From assembly GCA_022827835.1 (NCBI GenBank), contig JAJEIO010000032.1, positions 243,748 through 307,747 of the forward strand: a stretch of 64,000 nt of DNA, read 5' to 3'. This DNA comes from Candidatus Latescibacterota bacterium. GTDB taxonomy: Bacteria; Latescibacterota; UBA2968; UBA8231. Positions within the stretch are counted from its first letter, which is position 1. Every line of letters starts with the position of its first letter. The position numbers and the translations under genes are program-made. Under the pieces are notes generated by a model. It was not told where the DNA came from, made no database searches, and worked only from the letters and a program-made list of their open reading frames with translations. Shown here piece after piece: positions 34,713-44,646 of the stretch.

Positions 34713-37145
34713 ATGATATTGAACAGGCGCTATAGGATTCTGCTAGCGGCGTGTGTTGCTGGCTGGTGCAGTGCGGGGCCGACGGAGGCCGGCTACATCC
34801 CGGATGTGCCCTATTTTCATCAGCACAGCAATCGCATCAATCCTTCCGGCTCTTGTCAAAATACCAGCGTCGCGATTGTGCTCAAATACTACGGGGCCGA
34901 CGACATTACTCCCGACATGATCTCCGCCAAATGGGGTACGCATGTCGCCCAGACTACCGGAGGTCTCGAAAAGGTTTTTAACGAGGAAGCTGCGCTGCGC
35001 GGTTTGAGCGTCCGCGACCAGGCGACTGAAACTGGGCTCTTGCGGGAATTGCACGCGCTGCTGGACGCTGGTCGGCCAGTAATCGTCCACGGCGGCTTTT
35101 CCACGGTCGGCCACCTAATGGTGTTGGTTGGATACGACGAGCGTTTTTACTACGCGATGGATCCGGCGAGCCAGTGGACTGAACGGCTCAACGGGGGATT
35201 TACCAATACTGACGATCCGCACATAGGCCGCTACACGCGCTACGGCCGCGACGCAGTAGAAAACGCCATCATTTCTCGGGGCTTCATCCGCATGCACCAG
35301 ATTTATTTTGCTCCGGGGCCGTTGGCCGCTGAGTGGGAGGGGAGCTTCTCCGATTCGGTCGCCGTGGGTGCGGCGGTGGAATTTGCCGGTGGCATTCGCA
35401 TCCGAGATTTGCTGGCCAATGGCGAGGACCTGCACGTGTCTGTGGACTTGAGCGCGTTAGGCGGTCCGTCTGCCCAAGTGCTGACCGAAGCCTCGCCGGG
35501 GTTTTATCCTTTCGCGGAGACCCTAGCCGCCAGTGGGAGCGCGGGACGCAAGACCGTCGTCTTTCACATCCGCCAGGGCGAGGCCGCTGTCGAGGTCAAG
35601 CGGACCGTGGTGCTGATGCCAGTCGAGAACCAAGTTGTCTTTGACGGAGGGTTGGGTGCTGGTTGGCAGGTGGGCTTTACTACTGGTGCGGAGCTTGCAG
35701 TGTCAGTGGGGGAACCTTTAACTGTGGAGACCCGCGGCTTCACGTTGGAATTGCTGCCCTCCACGCCTATAGAACCAGTCGGCTATCGCGCCCTGCGTCT
35801 TGCCTTCCATCCCGGCGATGCGACGGTCGGTTTGAGGGGGGCGTTTTCCGTGCAGCTTAACGAAAATCCGCGCAAGATCGAACCGCTAATCGATGGGTTT
35901 TTCCGCGGCATTGACATGGAGCGGGCCGAGTGGCAGACCGTGGAAGTGCCGCTGTGGGCTTTTGCGCCGTTGGAAGAGCCGATCGAGTCCATTCGCTTCT
36001 TCGGCAATCTGCGCGGCACGTTCTTTCTCGACGATATAGAGCTGGTCAGCGCCCTGTTTCCGCCTCCACGCCTAGTGGCCGATTGGCAGAGTGCGTTGCC
36101 GGACTCCGCAATAGTCGGGAGCGAATTGGTCCTACGTGAGCGCCTGCGCGTAACTAGCCCTGTGCCCGATGGTCCTGTGCCCGAAGTTTTAGCCGATCTG
36201 AGTGAGTTAGGAGGCGATACTGAAGTGGCGTTAGAGCGAATTGGCGCGGGACTGTACCAACTAACGGGGACGCTTTCTGCCGATGTGTCTAATGGTCTAA
36301 AATCTGTGCGGATTCACCTGCGTCAAGAGACTCCAGACGGGCCACTGGAAACGACGATAGTGAAGGAGTTGGTGGTGCTGCCCGTCGCGGATCAGGTTAT
36401 TTTTGCCGACCAGTACGGTGAGAACTGGACTCAGGGATTTACCGCCAACGTCGAGGTCGATGAGCAAGTCTTTGCCGGCACTTGGGCGCAGACGCTTGTC
36501 GCCGAGGCGTTTACCCTCGAGTACAAGCCGCTCACACCAGTGGATCCGGTGGGGTATCGCGCCCTGCGGCTGGCCTTCCATCCCGGCGATGCCGAAGGCG
36601 GTGTCCGGCCCGTTTTCAACGTCGTGGTGAACGGGGATACGCCGTCGCTGGTCGCGCTGTTCGAAGGAGAGGGCTTGGAGCTGGCGCGGCAAGAATGGCA
36701 GGTGATAGAGATTCCGCTGGAGCGCTTCTTTCGGCTCGATGGGCCGATTGAATCCATTCGCCTGTTCGGCAACTTGCGCGGCACGTTTTATTTAGACGAT
36801 GTGCGCTTGGTCGCCGCTAGGACTCCTGTGCCCACGGCGGTGCTACAGCAGCACGGGGTGGTACCGGAGGCGTTCTCCCTAGCGCAGAACTATCCCAATC
36901 CATTTAACAGTACCACTGCGATTGGCTTTGCCCTGCCGCAAGCTGGGGCGATCCAGCTCGCAGTCTTTAACGCACTCGGCCAGCAGGTCGCCGTCTTAGC
37001 TGAGGGAAACTATCCGGCTGGCTCATACACCCTGCGCTGGGATGGAGTAAACGACGGCGGGCGCACTTTGGCCGCGGGCCTATATTTCTATCGGTTGCAA
37101 ACCCCTTGGGGCGTGCAAACGCGCAAATTACTTTTGTTAAAATGA
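34713..37145 (+). CDS. Exported C39-like cysteine peptidase with duplicated beta domains and T9SS-type sorting domain
   Basis: 810 residues. A signal peptide ([19 protein letters not shown]) precedes a C39_2-like papain-fold domain with Cys48 in [14 protein letters not shown], His near 132 in [12 protein letters not shown] and Asp in YYAMDPAS. Two tandem repeats of about 250 residues follow; each contains [29 protein letters not shown] and FLDD or YLDD. The last 90 residues are a FlgD-Ig/Por-sorting-like domain beginning [19 protein letters not shown] and ending in RKLLLLK. This suggests outer-membrane export and surface attachment through a type IX-like system. ATG 34713 is close behind AGAGG; a TTG at 34719 is possible. 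Confidence 0.83.
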   Translation: MILNRRYRILLAACVAGWCSAGPTEAGYIPDVPYFHQHSNRINPSGSCQNTSVAIVLKYYGADDITPDMISAKWGTHVAQTTGGLEKVFNEEAALRGLSVRDQATETGLLRELHALLDAGRPVIVHGGFSTVGHLMVLVGYDERFYYAMDPASQWTERLNGGFTNTDDPHIGRYTRYGRDAVENAIISRGFIRMHQIYFAPGPLAAEWEGSFSDSVAVGAAVEFAGGIRIRDLLANGEDLHVSVDLSALGGPSAQVLTEASPGFYPFAETLAASGSAGRKTVVFHIRQGEAAVEVKRTVVLMPVENQVVFDGGLGAGWQVGFTTGAELAVSVGEPLTVETRGFTLELLPSTPIEPVGYRALRLAFHPGDATVGLRGAFSVQLNENPRKIEPLIDGFFRGIDMERAEWQTVEVPLWAFAPLEEPIESIRFFGNLRGTFFLDDIELVSALFPPPRLVADWQSALPDSAIVGSELVLRERLRVTSPVPDGPVPEVLADLSELGGDTEVALERIGAGLYQLTGTLSADVSNGLKSVRIHLRQETPDGPLETTIVKELVVLPVADQVIFADQYGENWTQGFTANVEVDEQVFAGTWAQTLVAEAFTLEYKPLTPVDPVGYRALRLAFHPGDAEGGVRPVFNVVVNGDTPSLVALFEGEGLELARQEWQVIEIPLERFFRLDGPIESIRLFGNLRGTFYLDDVRLVAARTPVPTAVLQQHGVVPEAFSLAQNYPNPFNSTTAIGFALPQAGAIQLAVFNALGQQVAVLAEGNYPAGSYTLRWDGVNDGGRTLAAGLYFYRLQTPWGVQTRKLLLLK

Positions 37146-37209
37146 AAGTATAGTGGTCGGCGATCAGCGCCCGTTGTCGCTTGGCCGCTATCAAACCGAA
37201 AGGAACCCC

Positions 37210-38928
37210 ATGCCCAGAGGCATTCGCAACTTCGCCATTTTTACCATCGCCCTGCTCTCGTCTTGGATCATAGGTATCAATGTGGCACCGACGTGGACGG
37301 TTGAGCGGATCGAGTTGGACGTGAAAACGGACGACGACGGCAAGCTGTACTACGTTTATCGCGAAAAACCCGCTTATTTCGAGGCCGTGCCCATGGCGCA
37401 AGCCCAACTCGATCCGGCTAAAATTGAGGGGTCGAGGACAACACCGCCGATCACGGAAGAATTTGTCTCCGTGGCGGAGACCGGCCGCTACTACAAACTG
37501 GTAGCTAAGCGCCACTGGAGCTATTGGTCGCTGCTGCCGGCGGTGGTGGCCGTGCTGTTGTGTTGGCTGACCAAAGAACCGGTCACCTCGCTGTTGGGTG
37601 GCATCGTCGCTGGTGCTCTGCTGATGGGCCGCTACGACTTCACTGGCGATGTACTGATCCCCTCGTTGGCGACCAAAAGCGCAGCCGGAGTTCTGCTGCT
37701 CTACTTGTGGCTATTGGGGGGGCTGATGGGGATATGGTCCCGCACGGGTGCGGCTCAGGCATTTGCCGAGTTTATGACCGAGCGCTTTGTGCGCGGCCCC
37801 AGAAGCGCCAAGCTGGTCGCCTGGCTGCTCGGGGTCATCTTCTTCCAGGGAGGGACCGTCAGCACGGTGCTGGTCGGCACCACGGTCAAACCGATTGCCG
37901 ACAACGAGAAAATCAGCCACGAGGAGCTGGCGTACGTGGTGGATTCAACGGCCTCGCCGATTGCGTCCCAGCTCGCGTTCAATGCTTGGCCTGGCTACGT
38001 GCAGGCGTTCATCTTCGTCTCTGGCGTCAGCTTTTTGGCCACGGAATCCGATCGCATTGCCTTCTTTTTTCAAAGCGTGCCCTTTTGTTTTTACGCCATT
38101 TTTGCCGTCTTGGGCACGTTCCTGCTCAGCATTGAAAAACCGCTCTTTCTGGGTTCGCAACTGAGGGCGGCGATGGAGCGTTCGCGCGCGACCGGCCAGC
38201 TCGACGCCCCGGATGCCGATCCGCTGAGTGCCAAGGAGCTGCAAGGGAGCAACGTACCCGAAGGCTACACTCCGCACGTCCTCGAATTCTTCTTGCCGCT
38301 GGGCACGCTCATCGCCATTGCTGTTGGCACCTTTATCGTTGGCGGATCGCCCAATGTGCAGTGGGCTTTTGGCATTGCGCTCTTGTTGGCCGCGGGTATG
38401 GCCTTGGCCAAGGGCATGGCACTCAAAGACCTCATCGCTGGCTTTCACGATGGCATTAAGGGCGTGGTGCTCGGCTCGGTCATTTTGCTGCTGGCGATCA
38501 CCATCGGCGGCATTAGCAAGGAGACGGGCGGCAGCATCTTTTTGGTCGAACAGCTCGGCGAGGCCATTCCGTATTTCCTCCTGCCGGTCTTGTTGCAGCT
38601 TCTGACGATGGTCATTGCTTTTTCCACTGGCACGAGTTGGGGCACGTATGCGGTGGCTTTCCCACTGGCCATGCCGCTGGCTTGGGCGGTGGCCGGGGCC
38701 AATGGCCTGGCGCATCCAGAGCTTTTTATGACGCTGTGTTTTGCTGCGGTCATGGACGGCAGCGTGTACGGCGACCAGTGCTCGCCGATTTCGGATACCA
38801 CCGTGCTTAGCTCCATGTGTACGGGCTGCGACCTGATGGACCACGTCAAGACGCAAATCCCGCAGGCGACGCTTGCGGCGGGCGCGGCGGCTTTGTGCTG
38901 GACCGCCGTGGCGTTCTTTACCGCTTAG
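37210..38928 (+). CDS. NhaC-family Na+/H+ antiporter
   Basis: 572 residues from ATG 37210 with AAAGGA upstream; the frame opens at 37153 without a site. One N-terminal helix, a periplasmic-type loop of about 80 residues, then about 11 hydrophobic helices. Conserved features include [37 protein letters not shown] and the late [20 protein letters not shown], typical of the NhaC/NhaC-like antiporter family. It would exchange Na+ or an organic ion for protons at the cytoplasmic membrane. The large N-terminal loop is unusual for the family. Confidence 0.88.
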   Translation: MPRGIRNFAIFTIALLSSWIIGINVAPTWTVERIELDVKTDDDGKLYYVYREKPAYFEAVPMAQAQLDPAKIEGSRTTPPITEEFVSVAETGRYYKLVAKRHWSYWSLLPAVVAVLLCWLTKEPVTSLLGGIVAGALLMGRYDFTGDVLIPSLATKSAAGVLLLYLWLLGGLMGIWSRTGAAQAFAEFMTERFVRGPRSAKLVAWLLGVIFFQGGTVSTVLVGTTVKPIADNEKISHEELAYVVDSTASPIASQLAFNAWPGYVQAFIFVSGVSFLATESDRIAFFFQSVPFCFYAIFAVLGTFLLSIEKPLFLGSQLRAAMERSRATGQLDAPDADPLSAKELQGSNVPEGYTPHVLEFFLPLGTLIAIAVGTFIVGGSPNVQWAFGIALLLAAGMALAKGMALKDLIAGFHDGIKGVVLGSVILLLAITIGGISKETGGSIFLVEQLGEAIPYFLLPVLLQLLTMVIAFSTGTSWGTYAVAFPLAMPLAWAVAGANGLAHPELFMTLCFAAVMDGSVYGDQCSPISDTTVLSSMCTGCDLMDHVKTQIPQATLAAGAAALCWTAVAFFTA

Positions 38929-38938
38929 GAGTCTTCTT

Positions 38939-39940
38939 ATGCCGACCTTTATCGACTCGACCCCCATCATCGACGACCCACCTGCGCTCCGCGACCGCAT
39001 GCAGCGCGACGGCCATCTCTTTGTCAGCGGCCTGCTGCCCGCCGATGAACTCGAAGCGCTCAGGCTGCGCTTTTTGGCCATTGCTCGCGACGCTGGCTGG
39101 GTTCAGGCCGACGCGCCCCTTGAGGACGCCATTGCCGACCAAGACGGCTTCTGCGTCGAGCCGACGCCCGAGTATATGGACGTCTATAGCCGGATGTACG
39201 CGGTGCCCGAATTCCACGCCTTGCAGCACCACCCCGCGCTCGTCGGCCTACTCGAAAAGCTATTCGACGGCCCGGTGTTGCCGCATCCTCGCCTCATTGG
39301 CCGCACCATCTTTCCCAAGCGCGAGTCCTTTACCACGCCGCCGCATCAGGACTTCATCCCCATTCAGGGCACGGCTGAAACCTATACAGCGTGGTTCCCG
39401 CTTCACGATCTGCCGCCGACGATGGGTGGGCTGGAGGTAGCCGCTGGGGCGCATCGGGGAGGCGTTTATAATTTCCAGCCGGCCTTAGGGGCCGGGGGAT
39501 TGGCAATTACCGACTCCTTTGAATGGACCGGCGGCCCCTTCGCGCAGGGGGATGTGTTGTTCTTCCACAGCATGATGCCCCATCGTGGCGTCCCCAACAC
39601 CGGCGAGCAACTGCGCCTGTCCATCGACGCTCGCTACCAGCGCGTGGCCGACCCCATCGCCCCAGGCAGCCTGCTACCGCACAGCCAGCCCAATACCTGG
39701 GAGGCCATCTATGCCGAGTGGCCCGACGACTGCTTGCAATACTACTGGCGCGAGTACGAACTGGATGTGGTTGACTACGACAATAGCTATCACGAAGAAC
39801 GCGACCGCCAAGCCCTAGAACTGGGCGAGCAAGGCGACCCGCTAGCCGTCTCGGCGCTCCAGCGCATCATCGCCCGCGACAAAGATCCCGACAAGCGCCA
39901 GCGGGCTGCCGAGTTGATCGCGGCTATCGAGGAAAAATAG
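38939..39940 (+). CDS. PhyH family Fe(II)/2-oxoglutarate dioxygenase
   Basis: 333 residues from ATG 38939 with TAGGAG upstream, 10 bp after the antiporter gene. The jelly-roll metal site is HQD in TPPHQDFIPIQG (about residue 138) with distal His in SMMPHRGVPNTG. It differs strongly from the other PhyH protein at 29265. The C-terminal 70 residues are highly charged. Substrate unknown; a perfect 13-bp hairpin follows the gene. Confidence 0.86.
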   Translation: MPTFIDSTPIIDDPPALRDRMQRDGHLFVSGLLPADELEALRLRFLAIARDAGWVQADAPLEDAIADQDGFCVEPTPEYMDVYSRMYAVPEFHALQHHPALVGLLEKLFDGPVLPHPRLIGRTIFPKRESFTTPPHQDFIPIQGTAETYTAWFPLHDLPPTMGGLEVAAGAHRGGVYNFQPALGAGGLAITDSFEWTGGPFAQGDVLFFHSMMPHRGVPNTGEQLRLSIDARYQRVADPIAPGSLLPHSQPNTWEAIYAEWPDDCLQYYWREYELDVVDYDNSYHEERDRQALELGEQGDPLAVSALQRIIARDKDPDKRQRAAELIAAIEEK

Positions 39941-39968
39941 CTGGGGAAATTTTTAATAAGCAGGATCG

Positions 39969-40003
39969 CAAGAGCCGACGGCCATGGGGACCGTCGGCTC
40001 TTG
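39969..40003 (+). terminator. Strong hairpin terminator after the PhyH gene
   Basis: CAAGAGCCGACGG (39969-39981) and CCGTCGGCTCTTG (39991-40003) are perfect 13-base arms with a 9-base loop, followed by TCATTTGG. The U-tract is weak but the stem is very stable and sits 29 bp after the stop codon. Confidence 0.65.
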
Positions 40004-40096
40004 TCATTTGGTGCCGTCTGCAAGCAGCATCTTGTAAATTGAGTACTTGGAAACATAATTTTTTGTCGCAGCAGAAGTAACACTCTGCGCCATCAT

Positions 40097-40122
40097 AGGT
40101 GTTTAAGTAGTAACATCGCCAG
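40097..40122 (+). repeat. Copy 1 of a dispersed hairpin motif (AGGTGTTTAAGTA...CGCCAG)
   Basis: The 26-base stretch matches a second copy at 44647-44670, with a shared AGGTGTTTAAGTA and a CGCCAG end. It can fold with GGTGTT pairing to AACATC. It ends 8 bases before the start of the ECF sigma gene and may overlap its leader or ribosome site (AGGGA). The rest of the 40004-40129 gap is A+T-rich and probably contains the sigma-gene promoter. Confidence 0.4.
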
Positions 40123-40129
40123 GGAATAC

Positions 40130-40603
40130 ATGGACGTAGATACACTGTACCGTCGCTACGGGCCGATGGTCATGCGTCGTTGTCGGCAGCTTTTGCGCGA
40201 CGAAGATCAGGCGCTCGACGCCACTCAGGATGTCTTTGTGCGGCTATTGACGCGGCGCGACCGCCTGCGGGATGACGCGCCCTCTAGCCTGCTCTATCGC
40301 ATGGCCACCAACCTCTGCCTCAATCGCATTCGCGATACCCGGCGGCGGAAGACCACGGCCGACTCGACGCTGTTGGAGCAGATAGCCTGCTCGGAGGACG
40401 CCGAGGGCCAGATAGATGCGCGCGCTGAGCTCGCCAAACTCTTTGGCCAGCAACTCGAGTCAACGCGCACGATGGCCGTCTTGTACTACGTGGACGGCAT
40501 GACCTTGGAGGAGGTCGCCAGGGAAGTGGGCATGTCCGTGTCCGGCGTGCGCAAGCGGCTGCTCGGCCTGCGAGCATCGCTGCAAGAGATGGAGAAGCCA
40601 TGA
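40130..40603 (+). CDS. ECF-type RNA polymerase sigma-70 factor
   Basis: 157 residues with the two ECF regions: sigma-2 (YGPMVMRRCRQLLRDEDQAL then ATQDVFVRLL, residues 10-45) and sigma-4 (MTLEEVAREVGMSVSGVRKR, about 125-145), joined by an acidic linker. The stop codon overlaps the start of a membrane protein gene as ATGA, the usual sigma/anti-sigma coupling. Target promoters are unknown; the caspase gene downstream is a likely one. Confidence 0.92.
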   Translation: MDVDTLYRRYGPMVMRRCRQLLRDEDQALDATQDVFVRLLTRRDRLRDDAPSSLLYRMATNLCLNRIRDTRRRKTTADSTLLEQIACSEDAEGQIDARAELAKLFGQQLESTRTMAVLYYVDGMTLEEVAREVGMSVSGVRKRLLGLRASLQEMEKP

Positions 40604-41364
40604 ACGAGCAAGACAAGCACCCCATAAGCGACTACCAGCTAGAGCGCTACCTGCTGCGCGAGGGGACCGATGACGAATTGGCGGCCTTGGACCGTCGAGT
40701 GGCGGACGATCCAGAACTCGCGCAGCGGCTAGCGGCCCTAGAGCGCTCCAATGAGGAATTGCATCAGCGCTACCCACCCGAATGGATGCGCGGCCAGATC
40801 GAGCTAAAACTCAAGCGGGCGCAGGGCCGGCGCGTCCAACGAACGTGGAGTGGGTATCGCCTTTGGGCCGTGCCGGCCGTGGCCCTAATCCTGGCGGTGG
40901 TGGCGGTACCCACTCTCCTTGATGACCAAGAAACTTCGGAAGTACCTGCGACGCGCGTCAAGGGCAGCGAGCAGGAGCCGCGTTTGCTAGTCTTCCGCAA
41001 ACTGGCCATCGGTGTGGAGCGTCTGCAAGACGAAGCCTTAGCCCAAAGTGGGGACATGGTACAGCTCGCCTACCGCTCGGGTGGCTTGCAGTACGGGGCG
41101 ATCTTGTCCGTTGATGGGCGCGGTACTGTAACTCAACACCTGCCGACGACTGGAGCAGAGGCCGTGCCGCTGGCAGCGAAAGATACCCTCGACGTTGCCT
41201 ACGAATTGGACGACGCGCCGCTATGGGAGCGGTTTTACTTGGTGGCGGCTGACCGCCGTTTTGGCCTAGCCGCGGTCAAAGTCAAGCTGGCCGCTGGCGA
41301 TGTGGCGTTGGGTGATGACGTCCGCTTGCATCGATTTACCGTAAAAAAACCTAGGAAACCCTAG
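40600..41364 (+). CDS. Membrane-anchored putative anti-sigma factor with DUF4384-like outer domain
   Basis: 254 residues. A cytoplasmic helical N-terminal part (YLLREGTDDELAALDRRVAD...LAQRLAALERSNEE) looks like an anti-sigma domain but lacks the zinc HxxxCxxC. One membrane helix (LWAVPAVALILAVVAVPTLL, about 85-105) follows. The outer domain (GDMVQLAYRSGGLQYGAILS then GRGTVTQHLP) resembles DUF4384. It is translationally coupled to the ECF sigma gene, which supports an anti-sigma or signal-receptor role. Confidence 0.75.
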   Translation: MNEQDKHPISDYQLERYLLREGTDDELAALDRRVADDPELAQRLAALERSNEELHQRYPPEWMRGQIELKLKRAQGRRVQRTWSGYRLWAVPAVALILAVVAVPTLLDDQETSEVPATRVKGSEQEPRLLVFRKLAIGVERLQDEALAQSGDMVQLAYRSGGLQYGAILSVDGRGTVTQHLPTTGAEAVPLAAKDTLDVAYELDDAPLWERFYLVAADRRFGLAAVKVKLAAGDVALGDDVRLHRFTVKKPRKP

Positions 41365-41375
41365 CCCTTCCTAGG

Positions 41376-41468
41376 GCAACCACGAGAGTTTCCCCTACGA
41401 TGGTGGTTGCAACCAACGACGATGAGTGGGCGTCGTATTGCCGTTGTAGGGGCGACCTTGTGGTCTCC
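41376..41468 (+). promoter_or_regulatory. Structured leader with inverted repeats upstream of the caspase gene
   Basis: GCAACCAC (41376-41383) is repeated inverted as GTGGTTGC (41403-41410), the latter overlapping a perfect 10-base palindrome GGTTGCAACC (41405-41414). A second hairpin-like stretch, AGGGGCGACC-TTGT-GGTCTCCT, ends 25 bases before the ATG. They may be an operator and a leader structure or a terminator between the anti-sigma and caspase genes; no function is shown. Confidence 0.35.
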
Positions 41469-41493
41469 TTATCGTCTCTGAGGAGTTGTACTC

Positions 41494-43551
41494 ATGTCTT
41501 TGGTGCGCACCTTGTTGGTCGTTGTCGTTGCGGCGGGTTTGTCCCAGCCGGTGGAGGCGGAAGTGCGCCGGTTGATACTGGCAGCGGGGGCCAACAACGG
41601 CGGGGTCGATCGCGAATTGCTGCGCTACGCAGTCTCGGATGCGGAACAATTCGTCAAGGTTCTGCAGGAGATGGGGGGCTTGGACCCGGCCGATGTATTG
41701 CTGCTGCGCGATCCCGACTTAGCTGCTTTCGAGCAGGGACTGGCTGATCTGGGTCGGCGTATGCAGGCGGCTAGCAGGCGGGGGGACCGCTTGGAGGTGC
41801 TGCTGTACTACTCGGGCCACGCCGACGAAGAGGGCTTGCTGTTAGCTGGAAATCGCCTTGGCTATCAGCAGTTGCTCGACTCGCTGAAGACGGCCAACGC
41901 CGCCGTTCGCATCGCCGTCCTCGACGCCTGCAACTCTGGAAGCATAACCCGCATCAAGGGCGGCAAGCCCAAGCCGCCCTTTTTGGTCGATGAGTCCTTT
42001 GACATGCGGGGCTACGCCTTCCTCACGTCTAGTTCAGCTGACGAAGCAGCCCAAGAGTCAGACCTGATTGAGGCGTCTTTTTTTACCCACTATCTAATTT
42101 CTGGAATGCGCGGTGCAGCCGACGTTACCGGCGATGGCCGGGTGACCCTCCACGAGGCGTATCAGTTCGCATTCGACGAGACGCGGGCGCGGACTCTTGG
42201 AACTGTGGGAGGCACGCAGCATCCAGCCTATGAGGGTCAGATGCGCGGCACCGGTGGCGTGGTGATGACTGAGGTGCGCCGCAACGCCGCAGGCCTGTCG
42301 CTGGACAAAGCCCTCGCTGGTCGGATATCTATCCGCAATGGCCAGCAGCGCTTAGTCGCCGAACTAAACAAATCTCCTGGGCGAGAGGTCGAGTTGGGAT
42401 TGGTGCCGGGGGACTATACTCTGTTTTTGGAGACGTGGGACGCGGATTGGCACTTGGCCGAATTGGTCCTGGCCGAGGGCGATTTCGCCAAGGTGCGTAC
42501 CGACGACTTTCGTGTCTTGACCCCGGAGGAGACCAAGCTACGCGGAGGCTCAGGACGGAGGATTAGCTTGGACTTGGGACGCCAAATCGAGGTTACTACC
42601 CGCGCGGGCTATACCTTATCGCTGGGGCTGTTGACCAATACGCAGGATGAGGCATTCCGGGGCGTCCAGTTTGCTTGGCTGGTCAACCAAGCGCGTGGGC
42701 GGACGGGTAATCAGATCAGTGGGTTGGGCAACTTGGCTCTCAAAGAGGTCGATGGCTGGCAGGCGGCAGTCGTAGGCGTCAATTGGTCGCTGGGACCGTT
42801 GCAGGGTGGACAGGTGGGCTTGATCAACATCGCTTCTCAGGTGCGCGGGTGGCAGGTGGCGCAGACGACCAACGTCGTCGGCAAAATTCGCGGTTGGCAA
42901 TTGGCTGGGATCACCAATTTCGTCGGCGAGGTCAAGGGCGGTCAGGTCGGATTATTGAACGTGGCGAACGAGGTCAAAGGCTGGCAGGTGGGCGCGATCA
43001 ACCTTTCCGGCCACATTGAGGGCGGCTTGCCCATCGGGTTGATAAACTACTCTCGGAGTGGGCTTTTCAACCTCAGCACTTGGCGCGACGAAGTGGGCTT
43101 TACCATGTTCACCCTCGCCTCGGGCAGCCGCTCGTTTTACACAGCTTTTACCACGGGCTTTACCGACGAGGCCGGCCAGCGGCGCTGGGCACTAGGCGTG
43201 GGCGGTGGGGTGCAGAAGCGCTGGCGACGATTTTTTCTCGGTCTCGATGTTCACGGCTACCGAATCAGCCGCGACTTCGACGATTACGAAGCGCACTTTG
43301 AATTTTGGCCGCCCGACGCGGGAATTGGTCTGCGCCGCTTGGTCCAAGACAACTACCTGACGCGGATCAAACTTGAGACGGGAGTTTCGTTGCTCAGCTA
43401 TCTGTCGCTCTTTGGCGGCGTCTCCCTGAACCAGTTGTCGACCTATGGCGATCAGCGGTTGATTGAGTCGGGCAGCCGCTACGAGAAGGAGTGGGAAGAT
43501 GGGATTTTCACGTGGCCGGGTTTTTTCTTTGGTCTGCGCTACGGGCGCTAA
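41494..43551 (+). CDS. Exported caspase-like (peptidase C14) protein with LA_2272-like surface repeats
   Basis: 685 residues with GAGGAG before the ATG and a signal peptide (TLLVVVVAAGLSQPVEA). Residues 25-250 form a caspase fold with the catalytic His in LLYYSGHADEEGLLL and Cys in IAVLDACNSGS. A beta-rich middle domain precedes five or so repeats of 14-15 residues near 430-515 (GWQLAGITNFVGEVK, GGQVGLLNVANEVK, GWQVGAINLSGHIE), similar to LA_2272 surface-repeat proteins. A C-terminal region resembles an outer-membrane barrel ending FFFGLRYGR. Together with the upstream sigma and anti-sigma genes it suggests a regulated envelope protease. Confidence 0.82.
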   Translation: MSLVRTLLVVVVAAGLSQPVEAEVRRLILAAGANNGGVDRELLRYAVSDAEQFVKVLQEMGGLDPADVLLLRDPDLAAFEQGLADLGRRMQAASRRGDRLEVLLYYSGHADEEGLLLAGNRLGYQQLLDSLKTANAAVRIAVLDACNSGSITRIKGGKPKPPFLVDESFDMRGYAFLTSSSADEAAQESDLIEASFFTHYLISGMRGAADVTGDGRVTLHEAYQFAFDETRARTLGTVGGTQHPAYEGQMRGTGGVVMTEVRRNAAGLSLDKALAGRISIRNGQQRLVAELNKSPGREVELGLVPGDYTLFLETWDADWHLAELVLAEGDFAKVRTDDFRVLTPEETKLRGGSGRRISLDLGRQIEVTTRAGYTLSLGLLTNTQDEAFRGVQFAWLVNQARGRTGNQISGLGNLALKEVDGWQAAVVGVNWSLGPLQGGQVGLINIASQVRGWQVAQTTNVVGKIRGWQLAGITNFVGEVKGGQVGLLNVANEVKGWQVGAINLSGHIEGGLPIGLINYSRSGLFNLSTWRDEVGFTMFTLASGSRSFYTAFTTGFTDEAGQRRWALGVGGGVQKRWRRFFLGLDVHGYRISRDFDDYEAHFEFWPPDAGIGLRRLVQDNYLTRIKLETGVSLLSYLSLFGGVSLNQLSTYGDQRLIESGSRYEKEWEDGIFTWPGFFFGLRYGR

Positions 43552-43701
43552 TTAGACTGTAATGAGTAAACCGGCTAGGATGACGTGGCGTAGATATTGA
43601 CCGCGAATTAAGTTATGACTGGCTCTGCAAGACGCTTCTTGATAACAGCCAAATCCAAGTAATCTCCGATACATGATAATCCAATGGAAAGGGATAGCTA
43701 A

Positions 43702-44532
43702 ATGAACAGCAATCAGACCGGGGCCGCCCGACACCGCCAGACTCAAAATGACGATAGGGGCTGGAACCAGCCGCCGCATCCCGAACAGAGAGAGGCTCTA
43801 CCGGCGGCTGTCAAAGCAGTCAAGCTCGTAAGAAAAAACATGAGAGAGTACTTCAAGGAGTGCGAGAATCATGAATCGAACACTATCCAATACTTGATAG
43901 AGCCGATGCTTCTCGGCCTAGGCTGGAAAGTCTATGATCCCAGTCAGGTAATTAAAGAGTTCAAGCCGGCTGGTAAGCGACGTTGGGGACAGGCCATAGC
44001 AGTGGATATCGCTCTGATCGAAAAAGAAATTCCCAAGGTATTTGTCGAAGCCAAACGGCTAGATCGCCATTATGATTCCGATTACATGGAACAGTTAGCT
44101 AAGTATGCTGACTACTTAGACGAAGAGGGAATAGCGGTACTCACCAATGGCAGATACTGGCTTATTCACGTAGTCATCGATGGCGATACCAGGTCCCTCA
44201 AGCACCTGCTCACTATCGACATAGATGAAGGAGACGCCGAAACCGTCGCAGGAGAACTCAATAACGCAATCGGAAGAGGCACTGGAGGCTACCCCAACAC
44301 CAAGCCAGTTGCCTCAGAAACTATCACCGAAAATCTGAGAAAGTACCGCAAACACGAGGCCAAGCTCCGTAATCTCCCAGCTTATACTATCCTCAAGGAC
44401 GAAACAATCAACCTGATTGCCACGCAGCGTCCGGCAGACCTTCGGCAATTGGGTGCCATCAAGGGGGTCGGGCCTTCAACTATAGACCAACATGGAGTCG
44501 CCATCATCACGATCGTTCGCGGCACGAGTTGA
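43702..44532 (+). CDS. HsdR_N-like nuclease domain protein with C-terminal HRDC domain
   Basis: 276 residues, AAAGGGA before ATG 43702. Residues about 40-175 resemble the type I restriction HSDR_N domain: SNTIQYLIEPMLLGLGWKVY, then AVDIALIEKEIPKVFVEAKR (the D...E.K nuclease signature) and a final GIAVLTNGRYWLIH. The last 70 residues look like an HRDC domain (LRNLPAYTILKDETINLIA, then LRQLGAIKGVGPSTI), which binds nucleic acid in RecQ and RNase D. No helicase motor is present, so it is not an HsdR subunit. It is less G+C-rich than its neighbours. A stand-alone nuclease or a DNA-binding decoy is plausible. Confidence 0.78.
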   Translation: MNSNQTGAARHRQTQNDDRGWNQPPHPEQREALPAAVKAVKLVRKNMREYFKECENHESNTIQYLIEPMLLGLGWKVYDPSQVIKEFKPAGKRRWGQAIAVDIALIEKEIPKVFVEAKRLDRHYDSDYMEQLAKYADYLDEEGIAVLTNGRYWLIHVVIDGDTRSLKHLLTIDIDEGDAETVAGELNNAIGRGTGGYPNTKPVASETITENLRKYRKHEAKLRNLPAYTILKDETINLIATQRPADLRQLGAIKGVGPSTIDQHGVAIITIVRGTS

Positions 44533-44646
44533 GTTCTCTACTTGATTCCGAACACACCTCCTCAACCACCCAATCTCTCAATCATCAGATCAAGCGGAAG
44601 AGATTGTCGAAAAAATTCACTGCATAGGTAACGCCCACACCGCTAA

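Noticed and set aside
37945..39081. 378-residue ORF antisense to the NhaC gene and the start of the PhyH gene
   Set aside because: Covers two clear genes on the other strand; Arg/Gln/His-rich composition typical of shadow frames.
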